64,000 nt of DNA from Rhynchopus sp. YZ270_cl-10. Lineage: Eukaryota > Euglenozoa > Diplonemea > Diplonemida > Diplonemidae. Below are positions 20,178 through 30,419 of the stretch, in pieces. Where the stretch lies: NCBI GenBank assembly GCA_964035575.1, contig OZ037930.1:1033287-1097286 (forward strand), given 5' to 3'. Within the stretch, counting starts at the first letter, position 1. Each line of letters opens with the position of its first letter. A program made the position numbers and the translations under genes. The notes under the pieces are model-generated. The model did no database searches and had not been told where the DNA came from. It worked only from the letters and a program-made list of their open reading frames with translations.

Positions 20178-20958
20178 TTTTGGTGGGCGGGGGGGACAAG
20201 GGGATGGGTGGTGGTGAGTGTGGGAGGGGGTATACCATTGAAGTTTTCTTCTTCTTCCCTTTCTTCTCCCTCAACCTCAGGACCCGTGTTTTTAATCAAT
20301 ATAGAGGACATTTGTTGTATGGACATCACTTTGTTGCCCTTGTCCTGCTTCGTCGCATCCTTGTCCTCTTCTCCCTGAACCTTAGTATCATCCTGCATCT
20401 CAACCTCGTATTTGACACCTTTCTCGATGTTTTCCTTCTTAAAGTCTATGCTCGCCAGCGCACACTCCCACATAGATCCACTGCCCTCAGCGTCTATCAT
20501 CCCAGGGTGTTTAGTCATGGTTCCCGATGCGATGACCACTGAGCCTGTACTCAAGCATATGTAGTTTGACGATGAACGACTCACGTAGAGGTATGGACCA
20601 CGCGGGTCAGACTCTCTTTCGTAGGTTTCGTAAAAGTGAAATCCCTTTTCTCGTTTTGCAGTGCAGACGTAACCCTCTCTCCCTCGTACAAATTCTCTGA
20701 ACGTGTTGGTAGTCTTTTCGCATCCAATCCGAACCTCCATAAAAACTCATGTTGAACCCTCTTTAACCCAAACTCCCTTGTGTTACACCTCGCAAATACA
20801 TAGCCACCAAGTTTTAGTGGCGGTCCGGGTTGCATTCCTTTTCTCATTTTTATTGCTGAATCATCGTTTTCTTTCACTTCGTTGTACAATCTAAAGACGG
20901 TCCTAGCCGTTGTGAATAGGTCATCTGTTTGATCTCTCTTCCTCTCTATTGTCTCCAC
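20162..20958 (-). pseudogene. Unassigned minus-strand coding-like region
   Basis: Two overlapping minus-strand open stretches have protein-like composition: an upstream one starting METIERKRDQTDDLF and containing LKLGGYVFARCNTREFGL, and a downstream one containing FHFYETYERESDPRGPYLYV and a Glu/Lys-rich tail. They lie in different frames. Codon usage is much less GC-biased than in the + strand genes. No family recognised. It could be a gene with an unseen intron, a decayed gene or a transferred fragment. The downstream stretch ends 15 bases inside the start of the 20177 candidate. Confidence 0.35.
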
Positions 20959-20959
20959 T

Positions 20960-21452
20960 TCGGTTTGTGTTGTATTACCCCATAAAAGCTTCTTATTATT
21001 GAGTGTCTTGTTCCTTTGATGAGGGTTGTGAGAGGTTGCTCACGGTTTCGTTTAGTTCGGGAAGGTTTGGGCTGGTGGGCAGGGTGCATTGGGTGGGTGG
21101 GGATGTTACTGTTACTCTCAGAAGAGGGATTATGTGAGGAAGGGGTGGCAGCGTGATCTGCCTAGGCCTCGCCAGAACGTGAGGGTTGACTACCGTAGTG
21201 TCGCTTTCTGGTCTCGGGGTAGGGCCCTCTGCAGAGCTCTTTGTTGATGCACAGATCTGTCAATAGGTCTGTTGTGGTGTTGGAGTAGTTGGACCACAGG
21301 ATGCATCGCGCACACTGCGTGCGGGATGCTGCAGGATGTCGAGGGCTGCGACGTTCGTGGTCTAGGGGGCAGGGTCCTGCGTGCTGTGGTGTAATAGGGG
21401 GGTTTTAAAAAGATTCTATCCCACACAGAGGAAGGGTGCCGTACACTAAACA
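20960..21452. other. No gene; probable 5' flank of the coiled-coil gene
   Basis: GT-rich on the + strand with no open frame of note. A candidate leader acceptor (ttctatcccacacag) lies at 21414-21428, 24 bases before the ATG at 21453. Confidence 0.5.
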
Positions 21453-23231
21453 ATGACCGACGTTGCCGAGATGGGGGCCAACAAGGAGGCCCGCGCACTC
21501 CTCGCTGCCATGTCGCCTGAGGTGAAGAAGTTCTCCCACATTGCGAGTCTCGCAGGGAAGGCGATCCTCACGGATGCGCGTCTGTCTGTATGCGAACACA
21601 CCACGTTTTCTTTTTTTGGTGACTAATCACAGATTTGTTTTCTAACCCTTCTCATTCAATCCTTCTTGAACCATGTGGCTGTACTTCTTATAAACACCAG
21701 CATCTTGCTGGGGAGGATTGTTTGGGCCAGCGCAGAGCAGGGCCATTGCTCTTGTCTTCTGGTGTCGGCCTCTTTGATCGAGGGCATGTTTTGCATGCTG
21801 AGGTCGCTCCATTGAGGTGTCCAAATGGACAACCATGTGTACTGCTTTCTGAGCTTTTGGGACAGCTTTGAGGACTTTATTGACAGTCCTTTGTCATTTT
21901 TTTTTGTACTGTACCACAACACCACATTGTACACACCTCATACCTCACACCTTACACAGGAGTCCCTCCGTGCCGCAAGCACAACCCTGCAGTCCTGGGA
22001 AGCACCGTGCAAGGCGTCGTCCGAAAAGTTGGAAGAAGAGGTACCCAATACCCCCTACCATACGATACCCATATGAGGCGTTTGTAACCTAAAACGCCCA
22101 AGTCAAATATTTCTCGCTGCAAACAGCATTCCTTTTTTTAATGACTAAGGTACAGCGAAGCTCACTGTCCCACTGTTTGCTTTGTGCACGAACTCTCTTC
22201 TTCATTTTCGTTTTTGGTTCTCGTTTTTTCTTTTTCCTCGCTTTTAAGCTGGTGGAAAACTCCATCTTTCGATTGAAAATAATATCTTAATCACTTTTTC
22301 CTCGCTTTTAATTTCGTTGTTTTGTTCTGATCCTCCGGTTGTGCAGGGTTCCGCAAAATTGTACTATTTTCCCCTTATTTTCCACCCCTACCCTACCTAC
22401 CCACAGGACCGCAGCCTATCACAAATACTAGAGTCCTCGCAAAGCCAACGGAAGAGCCTTCTTCTTGAGAAGCGCCGTCTCCAGCTGCAGGTAGCCGACC
22501 TCACGAAGAAGCGTGAAGAGAGTGATGTGCGCCTCAACGCGCTTCTGAAGGAGATGGAGGCTGTGGAGGACAGGCGTGCTGACGAGGCTGCGCAGGCGGC
22601 AGAGGGGGAGGAGGACTTTGTGACGGCGAAGCAGCGTCTTGTGTCGGATGTGGGGTTCTGGCAGACGAAGGCTGCGAAGCTGGAGGCAGCGATACACAAG
22701 CAGACTGCGCAGGAGGACGCGCCTAAGGAGCGTGAGGAGCAGATCAGCGCACTGCGCGACGACGTGGCACGCCTCTCTACAGAAGCAGAGCTGGAGCGTG
22801 AGCAGAACACTGCCCTGCTGCGCAAGGTGGCTGAGTTGGAGGCACAGAGCACAGACATCCCTATCGTACACGACGAACACACAACCGAACCACGAGCACG
22901 CATGGCCGCCCCACCACGTGGTCTGGGCGACCGCAAGCACTCTGCACACAACGTCTCGCGTGACACGCTTGACGAGCCTGCAGAAGCAGCCTCATTAGCA
23001 GCCTCGTCACACTCACAGCGTGGTGCAGGCAGTGCAGCTACACCCAACACCGACAGAGAAAAGGACAAAGAAAAGATCAAGATGCTCTCCGCCATGGCAA
23101 CCCAGCCCGCCCCGCAGCCCTTCACCCTCACTGCACCCGTCTTCGCAGCTGCAAGCGTCGCTGTCTTCGCCTTTGGCTTCCTTGCAGGCTCCATGAAAGG
23201 CAGCACACCTGCACCTGCAGCAGAGAGCTGA
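21453..23231 (+). CDS. Three-exon tail-anchored coiled-coil protein
   Basis: Exons 21453-21587, 21960-22040 and 22407-23231, all in phase 0, give 346 residues. The introns are 372 and 366 bases, gtatgc...acacag and gtaccc...ccacag. Exon 1 starts MTDVAEMGANKEARALL. Residues about 75-240 form a charged heptad-rich coiled coil (RLQLQVADLTKKREES and following), then a low-complexity linker. A single hydrophobic segment (PVFAAASVAVFAFGFLAG, about residues 316-333) ends 13 residues before the C-terminus. That layout suggests a tail-anchored membrane protein, with the coiled coil in the cytosol, for example a tether or SNARE-like adaptor. I recognise no family. Codon bias matches the neighbours, and the exon junctions restore one continuous heptad pattern. 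Confidence 0.7.
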
Positions 23232-23411
23232 GCAGTTATGCTGAGGTGGTTTTCGGTCTATCTGACTGTCCCTTTAACATCCCTCCAAAGTGCAAGGCCA
23301 TAGTTCCGCCACATAGGGGTTGGGAACAAAAAGGGCAGAAGGAAGAGAGAGGAGAGAGAGAGAAGGGGACAGTACTGAATAGGGGGTTTTCGCCTTATCC
23401 CCTATGATATG

Positions 23412-23470
23412 CCAAGGTTTATGCCAAGGTTACGCTGTTCGTGAGAGGGGTTTATGTGTTTCAAGCCATT
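23412..23470 (+). repeat. B repeat, copy 6
   Basis: ccaaggttacgctgttcgtg, agaggggtttatgtgtttca. More diverged than the others. Confidence 0.65.
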
Positions 23471-23818
23471 TTTTTGAGGGTGGTGTGTGCGAGAGGAGTT
23501 TTTTTTCCCCTTCTTTTTGGGGGAATTTTTTTTTGGGCATCTTTTCGTTGTTGGCGCAAAGAAGAGGTGTTTTGCTGGGGTGAAGGGATAAAAAGGGGAT
23601 AGGTGCTATAAAGCACGAAAAAAAAGCAAAAAAAAAAAGCAAAAAAAAAAAAACAAACAAACAAACAAAGAAAGCGAGTGTTTCCCCTTTCCCCCCTCCC
23701 CTGATTTTGTTATGTTTTTTTTGTCGCCGAAACTATTAGGCTCGATCATTCAAAAGTAGTTACATCTGTTCTGGTCTGCTTCAAGCATAGCCGACTACGA
23801 TTCTTCCCCCCTTTTTTT

Positions 23819-23862
23819 GTATAGTACACTGTCACGAGAGGGCTTTGTATTTCACGTCAACC
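23819..23862 (+). repeat. B repeat, copy 7 (3' part)
   Basis: tagtacactgtcacgagagg, gctttgtatttcacgtcaa. Confidence 0.8.
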
Positions 23863-24043
23863 CCCTTTTTTTTTTATCCGCGTATTGCCCACATCTCCCC
23901 GGAGGTGTTTTGCACTATCAGTTTCACTTTTTTGGCCTCAAAGAGGGTTCCTCTTCACTGCCAGGTAGTCAGTGGGAGCGTATTGCAGTAATAAAAATAT
24001 CACCACAGAACATTTATTACACACTTTACGCACAAACAAAAAA

Positions 24044-24079
24044 AGCTAACTACTCACTACGAGGCTTAGGACCATCTTA
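24044..24079 (+). repeat. A stem-loop, copy 7
   Basis: gctaactactcactacgagg, cttaggaccatctta. The left arm is diverged. Confidence 0.65.
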
Positions 24080-24222
24080 CCCGACCCTTATTTTTATATA
24101 TTCCACCGATATGAGAACATGTGTTGCACCCTGTCTGCATAGGGCGGTACAGCCCATTTCTCAAAAGCTTTTTTCATATTTGGAACAACATTTTTTCTTT
24201 TAGGGTCTACGCTTCCTACTAT

Positions 24223-24324
24223 GGCTGTGTTGTGACAATAACCCATCATTCCATCATAACACACATCACAGTACAGCTGTATTGTGTATTGTGTATTATG
24301 GAAGGTAATTATCACAGTACAGCC
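24223..24324. repeat. N repeat, copy 3 (long inverted repeat)
   Basis: ggctgtgttgtgacaataac at the left mirrors gtaattatcacagtacagcc at the right. The interior carries ctgtattgtgtattgtg. Confidence 0.7.
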
Positions 24325-24855
24325 ACTACCCCTACTCATAATACAAAATGTGATGTACATTGCTTGGGAGCCCCTGCATCAAGTATACAGGGTCTTCTTC
24401 GCTCTTATGTCTGCATCTGTGTGCTGTGTCTGTATCACTGTAGTGTTACCCCCCCGTTTGAGTAGCTTTCATTCGTCCTTCGTTTCTTTCTTTTGAACAG
24501 TGCCTATTCTTTCTGAAGGGCGGTTTAAAAAAAACAAAACAAAACACCTCAAAAAGTGTACGCAAAGCGTCAACAAATTGCTCGAAAATAAACCTGCCCA
24601 CCTCTGGCTTGCAACGAGAGTGTGTGTGTGTTTCCCCTCCGCCTCACAAAAAAGGAAACACCTGATGCCTTTTCCCCCCCTCCTCATTTATCGAATTTCT
24701 CAAAAACGGAAGGAAAGCAGAGAAACATTTCCCCCCTCTGTGTAGTTGCAAACGTGGCAACTGCACTTTTGTCTCGTCAAAAATTTCAGAAAAAAAAATA
24801 AATAAAGGGGACAAAGCTACAAAAGCCTGCCCTTCCTAGAAACGAACAACGGAAA

Positions 24856-24877
24856 AGTGGAGATTGCACAACAACAA
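24856..24877 (+). repeat. C repeat, partial copy 6
   Basis: gtggagattgcacaacaaca only. Located 127 bases upstream of the transporter ATG. Confidence 0.6.
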
Positions 24878-25001
24878 ATAGCCCATTTCCCCCACCACCA
24901 CTTTGAGCCTTTTGCCACCCTCCCACCCTATAGTAAAGGGAAAACCACTCCACCACCGTACCACCCACAGCCCCAGAACCTCATAACCACCTAGTCACAC
25001 A

Positions 25002-26024
25002 ATGCAGTTCTTTAACAGCCCAGTCCACCTGAGCAACACCGACGTCGAGCAGGCAGTGCTTGGGGGTGTGCTTATCGCTGCCTCGAGCAGCCTCAACATG
25101 TTCATGTACGGACGTGTGACGGGTCTGAGTGGGATGCTCAACAGCGTGCGTGAAGGCTGGCGCGACGGGTCGTGGATGGAGTCCTTCCTTGTCGGGCTCG
25201 TGCTGCCTGCGGTGTACGTGAAGCAGACTGGGTTCGCCTACCACGGGTACACCTTCTTCGACTCCAGCGTTGCCGTCGCTGGGTCCCTTGGTCTTGTCGG
25301 GTGGGTTGTAGGTGGGCTGCTCACAGGTCTGGGCACAAAGCTTGCTAACGGCTGCACCAGTGGACACGGTGTGTGCGGCCTGCCACAGTTCAGCAAGCGC
25401 TCGCTGGCAGCGGTGTTGACGTTCTGTGGTGCTGGCGCAGCAGCACGGCATGTGGTGCTGAACTCGCGGGATGTGGCGGGCCTGCTGCAGAAGGGCGGCC
25501 CGGTGCCTGCGGGCGAGACGTACGCTCTGGCGGTGACGGCAGGTCTGGTGGCGTTCGCAGCACGCAGCCTGTACAGGAGCACGACACGCGGCAAGGCGAA
25601 GGAGACGTTGTTCGCTGTGGCCGATGGCATGCTCTTTGGTGCTGGCCTGCTTGTGTCGGGCATGCTGCGCCCTTCAAAGGTGCTTGGCTTCCTCTCGCTG
25701 GCACGCGGCTTCGACGCACAGCTTGTGTTGGTGCTCGGCACGGTGGTTGTGCTCAACACAGCGCTCTTTGCGTTCATCAAGCAGCGCAGGTCGCCTCTCA
25801 ACGGTGCTGCCTTCCCAAGGGTGACGGGGTCGGTCGACACCAAGCTGGTGGTTGGGTCCGCACTGTTCGGGATGGGATGGGCTGTGGCAGGACTGTGCCC
25901 GGGGCCTGGGGCTGTGTCGTTCTTCACGTCCGACGGACAGGCGTTCATGGCAGTGTGGATGGCGGCATTCTTTTTTGGCCAGCACCTTGCAGTCCAGACA
26001 CAAGACAAGATCAAGCTGAACTGA
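25002..26024 (+). CDS. YeeE/YedE-family membrane transporter (probable thiosulfate/sulfur uptake)
   Basis: A single exon of 340 residues. The protein is strongly hydrophobic with about nine to ten membrane spans in two related halves, the fold of YeeE/YedE (Sulf_transp) proteins such as bacterial thiosulfate transporter TsuA. Each half carries the family Gly-Cys signature: NGCTSGHGVCG around Cys118 and GLCPGPGAVSFF around Cys299. In TsuA, conserved cysteines line the path that relays thiosulfate. The length is close to the family norm. The start at 25002 follows a C/A-rich leader with acceptor-like AG at 24970 and 24976. Codon bias matches neighbouring genes, so any bacterial origin is old. 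The family is clear; the substrate is inferred. Confidence 0.85.
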   Translation: MQFFNSPVHLSNTDVEQAVLGGVLIAASSSLNMFMYGRVTGLSGMLNSVREGWRDGSWMESFLVGLVLPAVYVKQTGFAYHGYTFFDSSVAVAGSLGLVGWVVGGLLTGLGTKLANGCTSGHGVCGLPQFSKRSLAAVLTFCGAGAAARHVVLNSRDVAGLLQKGGPVPAGETYALAVTAGLVAFAARSLYRSTTRGKAKETLFAVADGMLFGAGLLVSGMLRPSKVLGFLSLARGFDAQLVLVLGTVVVLNTALFAFIKQRRSPLNGAAFPRVTGSVDTKLVVGSALFGMGWAVAGLCPGPGAVSFFTSDGQAFMAVWMAAFFFGQHLAVQTQDKIKLN

Positions 26025-26139
26025 CTGAATGCAGGTACAGACCGGTGTTCTGAACACAAATGCATAGACACAGTCCTTGCCACAGCACTCACCATGGCGG
26101 AAAACTCTAGAGAGTTTTCTTAACCCCTTTGTCTCCATT

Positions 26140-26172
26140 AGTGTAGAGCATCTTCAGGGTATCTACACTAAA
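26140..26172 (+). repeat. C repeat, variant copy 7
   Basis: gtgtagagcatcttcagggt, atctacact: a short hairpin with gtgtag / ctacac arms, 116 bases after the transporter stop. Confidence 0.65.
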
Positions 26173-26488
26173 CAAGAAGGCTTTAAACGGCAACCGAAAA
26201 AATAAAATTTTAAAAAAAACACCCCCCCTTTTTTTTGGTATGGGATATTTGCCGATTCCACAACAACGTAGCTAAATTTGGTATTTTCCACTGTTCTCTG
26301 TTCTCGATTCTCTAGCTCCTTTTTTTTTTTGTTTGTTTGGGGGTAAACGGAGATGAGAGCCAAACGCCCCCCCTCCCATCCCAATGGTGTTCTGCACCCA
26401 GGGAAAGTCTATAGGGGGTGTTTTTTTCTTCTCTCTCTTCGTTAAAATGGGGCGGTTCACCCGCTGTCAAAAGCTTCCTTTGGGTTGG

Positions 26489-26527
26489 AAGGTGACTAAG
26501 CACACATAAAGGCTTAGCGTTATCTTG
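26489..26527 (+). repeat. A stem-loop, copy 8
   Basis: aaggtgactaagcacacata, aaggcttagcgttatctt. Confidence 0.85.
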
Positions 26528-26627
26528 CCAATTTCTTTTATGTTATATTGCGCGCGTTTTTCCCTCTGTTTTTTACTATTTGAAGTGTCTGCACTCTGAA
26601 GGTGCTCCATTCAATTTCTTTTGGAAG

Positions 26628-26697
26628 AAAGGGTGCATTGTGTTGACCCTGTCAAATGCTTTCAATTCTGTGAACTGAAAAGTATATGAATCCAATC
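26628..26697 (+). repeat. F hairpin, copy 2
   Basis: gggtgcattgtgttgaccct, gctttcaattctgtgaactg, aaaagtatatgaatcc. Confidence 0.85.
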
Positions 26698-26924
26698 TTT
26701 TGTAACGCATTGTTTGCATCCACCCAAAGTGTCTGCACGTTTTCAAAAAAAAAAGCCATTTTCAACCTTCATTTTGAGAATTCGCTTATCCAGTGGGACA
26801 CAAGGTCTCTCTCTCTCGTTGTGGGACCGTTACCACCACAGGACTAAGCGAATTGTTATTTTTATTTGTGGGATCCATTCACATCGCAATGTACTGTGTC
26901 CCCATTTTTCTATTTCAAGGTTTT

Positions 26925-26968
26925 CAAGGTGACTAAGCACCATGCATGCTTGGTTCATCGTCATCTTC
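26925..26968 (+). repeat. A stem-loop, copy 9
   Basis: caaggtgactaagcaccatg, catgcttggttcatcgtcat, ctt. Confidence 0.75.
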
Positions 26969-27103
26969 AGCTTCCCCCCAAGACATCCCCCCCAGTTTTG
27001 GATATGGAATGCAATTTTGTTTATAAAAATGAATTTATTTCTTTTACTTACTCGAAAGCCCCCCCTCCTCATTTTCCTACAGAGGGGTGGAGGTGTTCAT
27101 GGG

Positions 27104-27237
27104 TATAGCCCACCCTCCCACCCTCCCACTAGGCATACCTCGAAGGCGAATTTCGTATTCGCCCTATATTCGGATCCGAATATAGGGCGAATACGAAATT
27201 CGCCTTCGAGGTATGCCTAGTGGGAGGGTGGGCTATA
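27104..27237. repeat. P palindrome, copy 4 (perfect core)
   Basis: The core 27129-27220 is a perfect inverted repeat centred on cggatccg, with ends ctaggcatacctcgaaggcg and cgccttcgaggtatgcctag. Outer arms tatagcccaccctccca / tgggagggtgggctata extend it. Confidence 0.95.
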
Positions 27238-27838
27238 CGAACCTTTGCGGGTGTTCATGGGTATAGCCCATACCCACCCCTCTCCACCCACATGGCGCTG
27301 AAGTGTTCAAGCTTTGTGAAATCTGCATATGGTGTAGTCCAAATAAGGTGTATTTGGGGATTTTTTTTTTTGGGGATTTTGACGACTTTTTTTGTAAACA
27401 TGAATGTATTGTAAACACATTTGGACTACAGCAGTAGAGGTACATAGTGCAATGGTGTGACCTTTTCTTACAGTACCCTGCACTCCGCCAGTGTCCGGTG
27501 AGGCGTTTGTACTGTCAACTTCTCCTCTTGTTTTGTGTGAGAAGATGTGTGTACGAGAGAACACATTCATCTGAAAAGGTCTCTTTTTTTCACGCATTGT
27601 GTATCATTGTTTTTGCCTTCATATTAACCTGCAGCGCCGTAGCACAATTGCTACAACGACGTAGCCAAACGTTTTAGCCAACCAACACCTTCAGTACCCC
27701 CACAACCCCATTTTCGCCCTTTTTTTTTTTTGATCATTATTTTCCTGGGTGTCGAACCCTGCCTTCTCCTCCCCACCTCTGTTTCGGCACAACACAATGT
27801 AGTATGCTCCGTTCAGGCGTTACCACACACTAAATTCT

Positions 27839-28034
27839 GGTGTGGCTGAAGGGGGGGTGCTATTTTGTGCTATTTCCACCTGATTTTTACCCCGCGTATA
27901 GGCGCGTATAGTGCGTAAAGGCTGGGAAAAATGGGTGGGGTTTGGCCTATACTAACCTGTATGGGCCTATACGGGCCTTTACGCGCCTATACGCGGGGTA
28001 AAAATCAGGTGCTATTTTGGGGTCGTCGGCCACA
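27839..28034. repeat. E element, copy 1, with a Q palindrome inside
   Basis: Ends tgtggctgaagggggg and gtcgtcggccacac. Interrupted by the Q palindrome at 27878-28010; gtgctatttt flanks on both sides. Confidence 0.6.
27878..28010. repeat. Q palindrome (MITE-like)
   Basis: 133 bp with ends acctgatttttaccccgcgt and acgcggggtaaaaatcaggt; arms continue with atacgcgcc words. Confidence 0.85.
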
Positions 28035-28239
28035 CCAAATTCGTTATCAAACACACCACACACTACACCATACACCACCATACAGCACACTAATAGAATC
28101 TCAGTAGAGACCTAACCAGGAGGTTTCTCGTTTCTCAAACACCCGTCTTGCCCCCAGTCTTGCTTTTTTTTGTTTTTTTTTTTGAATTTTTTTCTGAGTT
28201 TTTCCTCTTTGCCCTTTCACCTTTTTGTACTTTTGTTTT

Positions 28240-28269
28240 GTTTTGTTTGTTTGTTTGTTTTTTTTATAG
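28240..28269 (+). promoter_or_regulatory. Candidate leader splice acceptor for the Rab1 gene
   Basis: A T/G-rich run (tttgtttgtttgtttttttt) ends in atag at 28269, only 14 bases before the start codon. It is the clearest polypyrimidine-AG site in the window. Confidence 0.5.
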
Positions 28270-28283
28270 CTGAATAGATAACA

Positions 28284-29451
28284 ATGGCATCAGAATATGA
28301 TTACCTCTTCAAGTTGCTACTCATTGGAGACAGGTATGTGTCAATAGGGGTTTCTCTCCTTCTCTCCTTTTCTAGCAACTGCCACAACACCCTTTAAGCA
28401 TGACAGTACTGTCGTCCTAGGTTTGACGTCCTAAAAAGTCGCCAAATGACCCCCTTGCAAACAATACACGAGTATTTATCATATCTATATTGGCGTGGCT
28501 GAAGGGGGGGTGATTCGCACTTCTTGCGCACTTTTTGCACATTTCTTGCGCCCCCCCATTCAGCCACACGGTATAATTATGGAGCATATTAGTATACCAC
28601 CACTACCATCACCACAAACCATCACCCCTTCACAGTGGTGTCGGAAAGAGTTGTCTTTTGCTTCGTTTCGCCGATGACACTTACACGGAGTCGTACATCT
28701 CGACCATAGGTATGCACGGCAAGGGCGTCATGTATTTGTGTTGTCTGTTCGCAGCTCACGAAACACTCCTCAACCACCCCACTCTGCACAGGTGTTGACT
28801 TCAAGATCCGCACAATCGAGCTCGAAGGCAAGACCATCAAGCTTCAAATCTGGGACACAGCGGGTCAGGTATGTTCAGTGCCAGCTCCTTTGATGCTTTG
28901 CACGCATTTTTATGCCAGACAACCCTTTCCTCCTACCCACACGCTTTACTTGCCAAATCACGCACTTAGGGATTTTCTTTAAAAAAGAACTGACATCGAC
29001 CACTACAGTACACCACTACACTACACTACACCACTCACAGGAACGTTTCAGGACTATCACCTCGAGCTACTACCGTGGAGCACACGGTATCATCATTGTG
29101 TACGATGTGACCGACGTGGAGACCTTCCACAACGTGAAGACATGGCTGCGTGAGATTGAGAAGTACGCAACGGACAACGTGAGCCAGCTGCTTGTGGGCA
29201 ACAAGAGCGACATGGTGGTGAAGAAGGCTGTCGACCACGCGACCGCGAAGGAGTACGCCGAGTCGCTTGGGATTCCGTTCTTGGAGACCTCTGCGAAGAA
29301 CGCAATCAACGTTGAACAAGCGTTCATCACTATGGCGACAGAGATCAAGAGAAGGATGCAGTCCTCCCAGCCGGATGTCAACAAGCGCAGCGGTGTGGAC
29401 ATCTCCAGGTCCGAGAACGTCCACCAGAAGAAGAAGGGAGGCTGCTGCTAG
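28284..29451 (+). CDS. RAB1: Rab1/Ypt1-type small GTPase, four exons
   Basis: Exons 28284-28333, 28636-28709, 28792-28868 and 29041-29451 join to 203 residues. Introns are 302, 82 and 172 bases, all gtatg...cacag. Rab1 directs ER-to-Golgi vesicle traffic. All GTPase motifs are present: GDSGVGKS (residues 15-22), the switch I TIGVDF effector region, WDTAGQE, NKSD and ETSAK. The N-terminal [14 protein letters not shown] and the [16 protein letters not shown] stretch are Rab1/Rab8-class, with Rab1 favoured by [21 protein letters not shown]. It ends KKKGGCC, the double-cysteine geranylgeranylation site. Length is within two residues of animal Rab1. Intron 1 holds an inverted-repeat E element. Confidence 0.93.
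28495..28568. repeat. E element, copy 2, inside Rab1 intron 1
   Basis: Ends gtggctgaaggggggg and cccccccattcagccac; 74 bp of which about 17 bp per arm pair. Lies wholly inside the intron 28334-28635. Confidence 0.85.
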
Positions 29452-29757
29452 ATAATATCCCCAAATGCCCCCACACCCCCTTCTCCACCCAGACCACTCT
29501 TCTGATTCACAAAAAAAAGACAAAAAAAAAAGGGTGGGATTTACCCGGTGGCTTGCCAGAAGAAAAAGGAGGGGAAAAAAAGCAGGGGAAAAATATGGGT
29601 GGCCCTCCCCCTCCCCCCAAACCCCCCCCACAGAGTGAAGAGCGGTACTCAAAGTGAGGATGCTGCACTAAGAAAAGTTTTTTTTTTTCCTTTTCAAAAA
29701 ACCCCCCCCCCCCTCCTCCTCCCACCCTGATAAGAGGAAGGGATTGGTGGGGGGGAA

Positions 29758-29782
29758 AAAGTGGAGATTGCACACTTGAGGG
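29758..29782 (+). repeat. C repeat, partial copy 8
   Basis: aaaagtggagattgcacact only. Confidence 0.5.
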
Positions 29783-29897
29783 AAGAGGCAACTCCTAATT
29801 TCTCCTAACATATGTGCCATTTTTTTATATTTTTCTTTTTTTTTTATTTTCGTGTTCAGAAAGGGAATTCTTGGAAGACTTCAGATTTTTTCTAAGG

Positions 29898-29940
29898 AAG
29901 GTTGACTAAGCAACGAGAGGCTTAGGTTCATCTCATAAAT
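29898..29940 (+). repeat. A stem-loop, copy 10
   Basis: aaggttgactaagcaacgag, aggcttaggttcatctcata, aa. Confidence 0.85.
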
Positions 29941-30184
29941 TTTTTTTTCTCCTTCTCTTTTTCTCCCAAAAGAAGTGAACCACGATTGATTTAGTTGCAA
30001 AATCCTTACGCTCTCCTGCCCCCATTCCCCGTTTACCCCCCCACACACCCCCCTAAGCACCCAGGGTAACCTCAAGTACCCTGGGTACCCAGGGGTTCCC
30101 CCCCGTTTCTACTGCCACGAGTGATTTTTAGAGTATTCCCCCCACACACACCCAGACGACGCTGTATTGATTCTTTCTGTTTCT

Positions 30185-30222
30185 AGGTGACTAAGCAATT
30201 GTGTGACTTGGCCTCATCTTCA
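30185..30222 (+). repeat. A stem-loop, copy 11
   Basis: aggtgactaagcaattgtgt, gacttggcctcatcttc. Confidence 0.75.
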
Positions 30223-30298
30223 CCAACCAAAACAAAAAAAACTTTTTTTTTTGCCTCCCCCATCTTCTTGGGTGTGGGAAGGGGTTGAATAGCTATTT

Positions 30299-30419
30299 CC
30301 CTCCCTCCCGCCAGAGCCCGAGGGCGCCCTTGAGGGAGGTCAGGGCAGCCCGAGGGCCGAAGGCCCGAGGGCGCCCTGACCTCCCGAAAGGGCAGCCCGA
30401 GGGCCAAGGGAGGGAGGGA
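30299..30419. repeat. GC-rich nested hairpin
   Basis: Outer arms ccctccct / agggaggg and inner arms gggaggtcagggc / gccctgacctccc around repeats of gcccgagggc. Base composition is unlike the flanks. Confidence 0.75.

Larger units (their letters stand above)
23232..25001. other. Intergenic DNA with B, A, N and C repeats
   Basis: T-rich, A-rich and GA-rich low-complexity DNA, including gagagagagag near 23350. No supported gene. The order is B (23412), B (23819), A (24044), N (24223), C (24856), and the C fragment lies 127 bases before the next start codon. Confidence 0.55.
26025..28283. other. Intergenic DNA with C, A, F, P, E and Q repeats
   Basis: No supported gene. Open frames are T-run artefacts. 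It ends in a long T/G tract that forms the candidate leader acceptor of the Rab1 gene. Confidence 0.55.
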
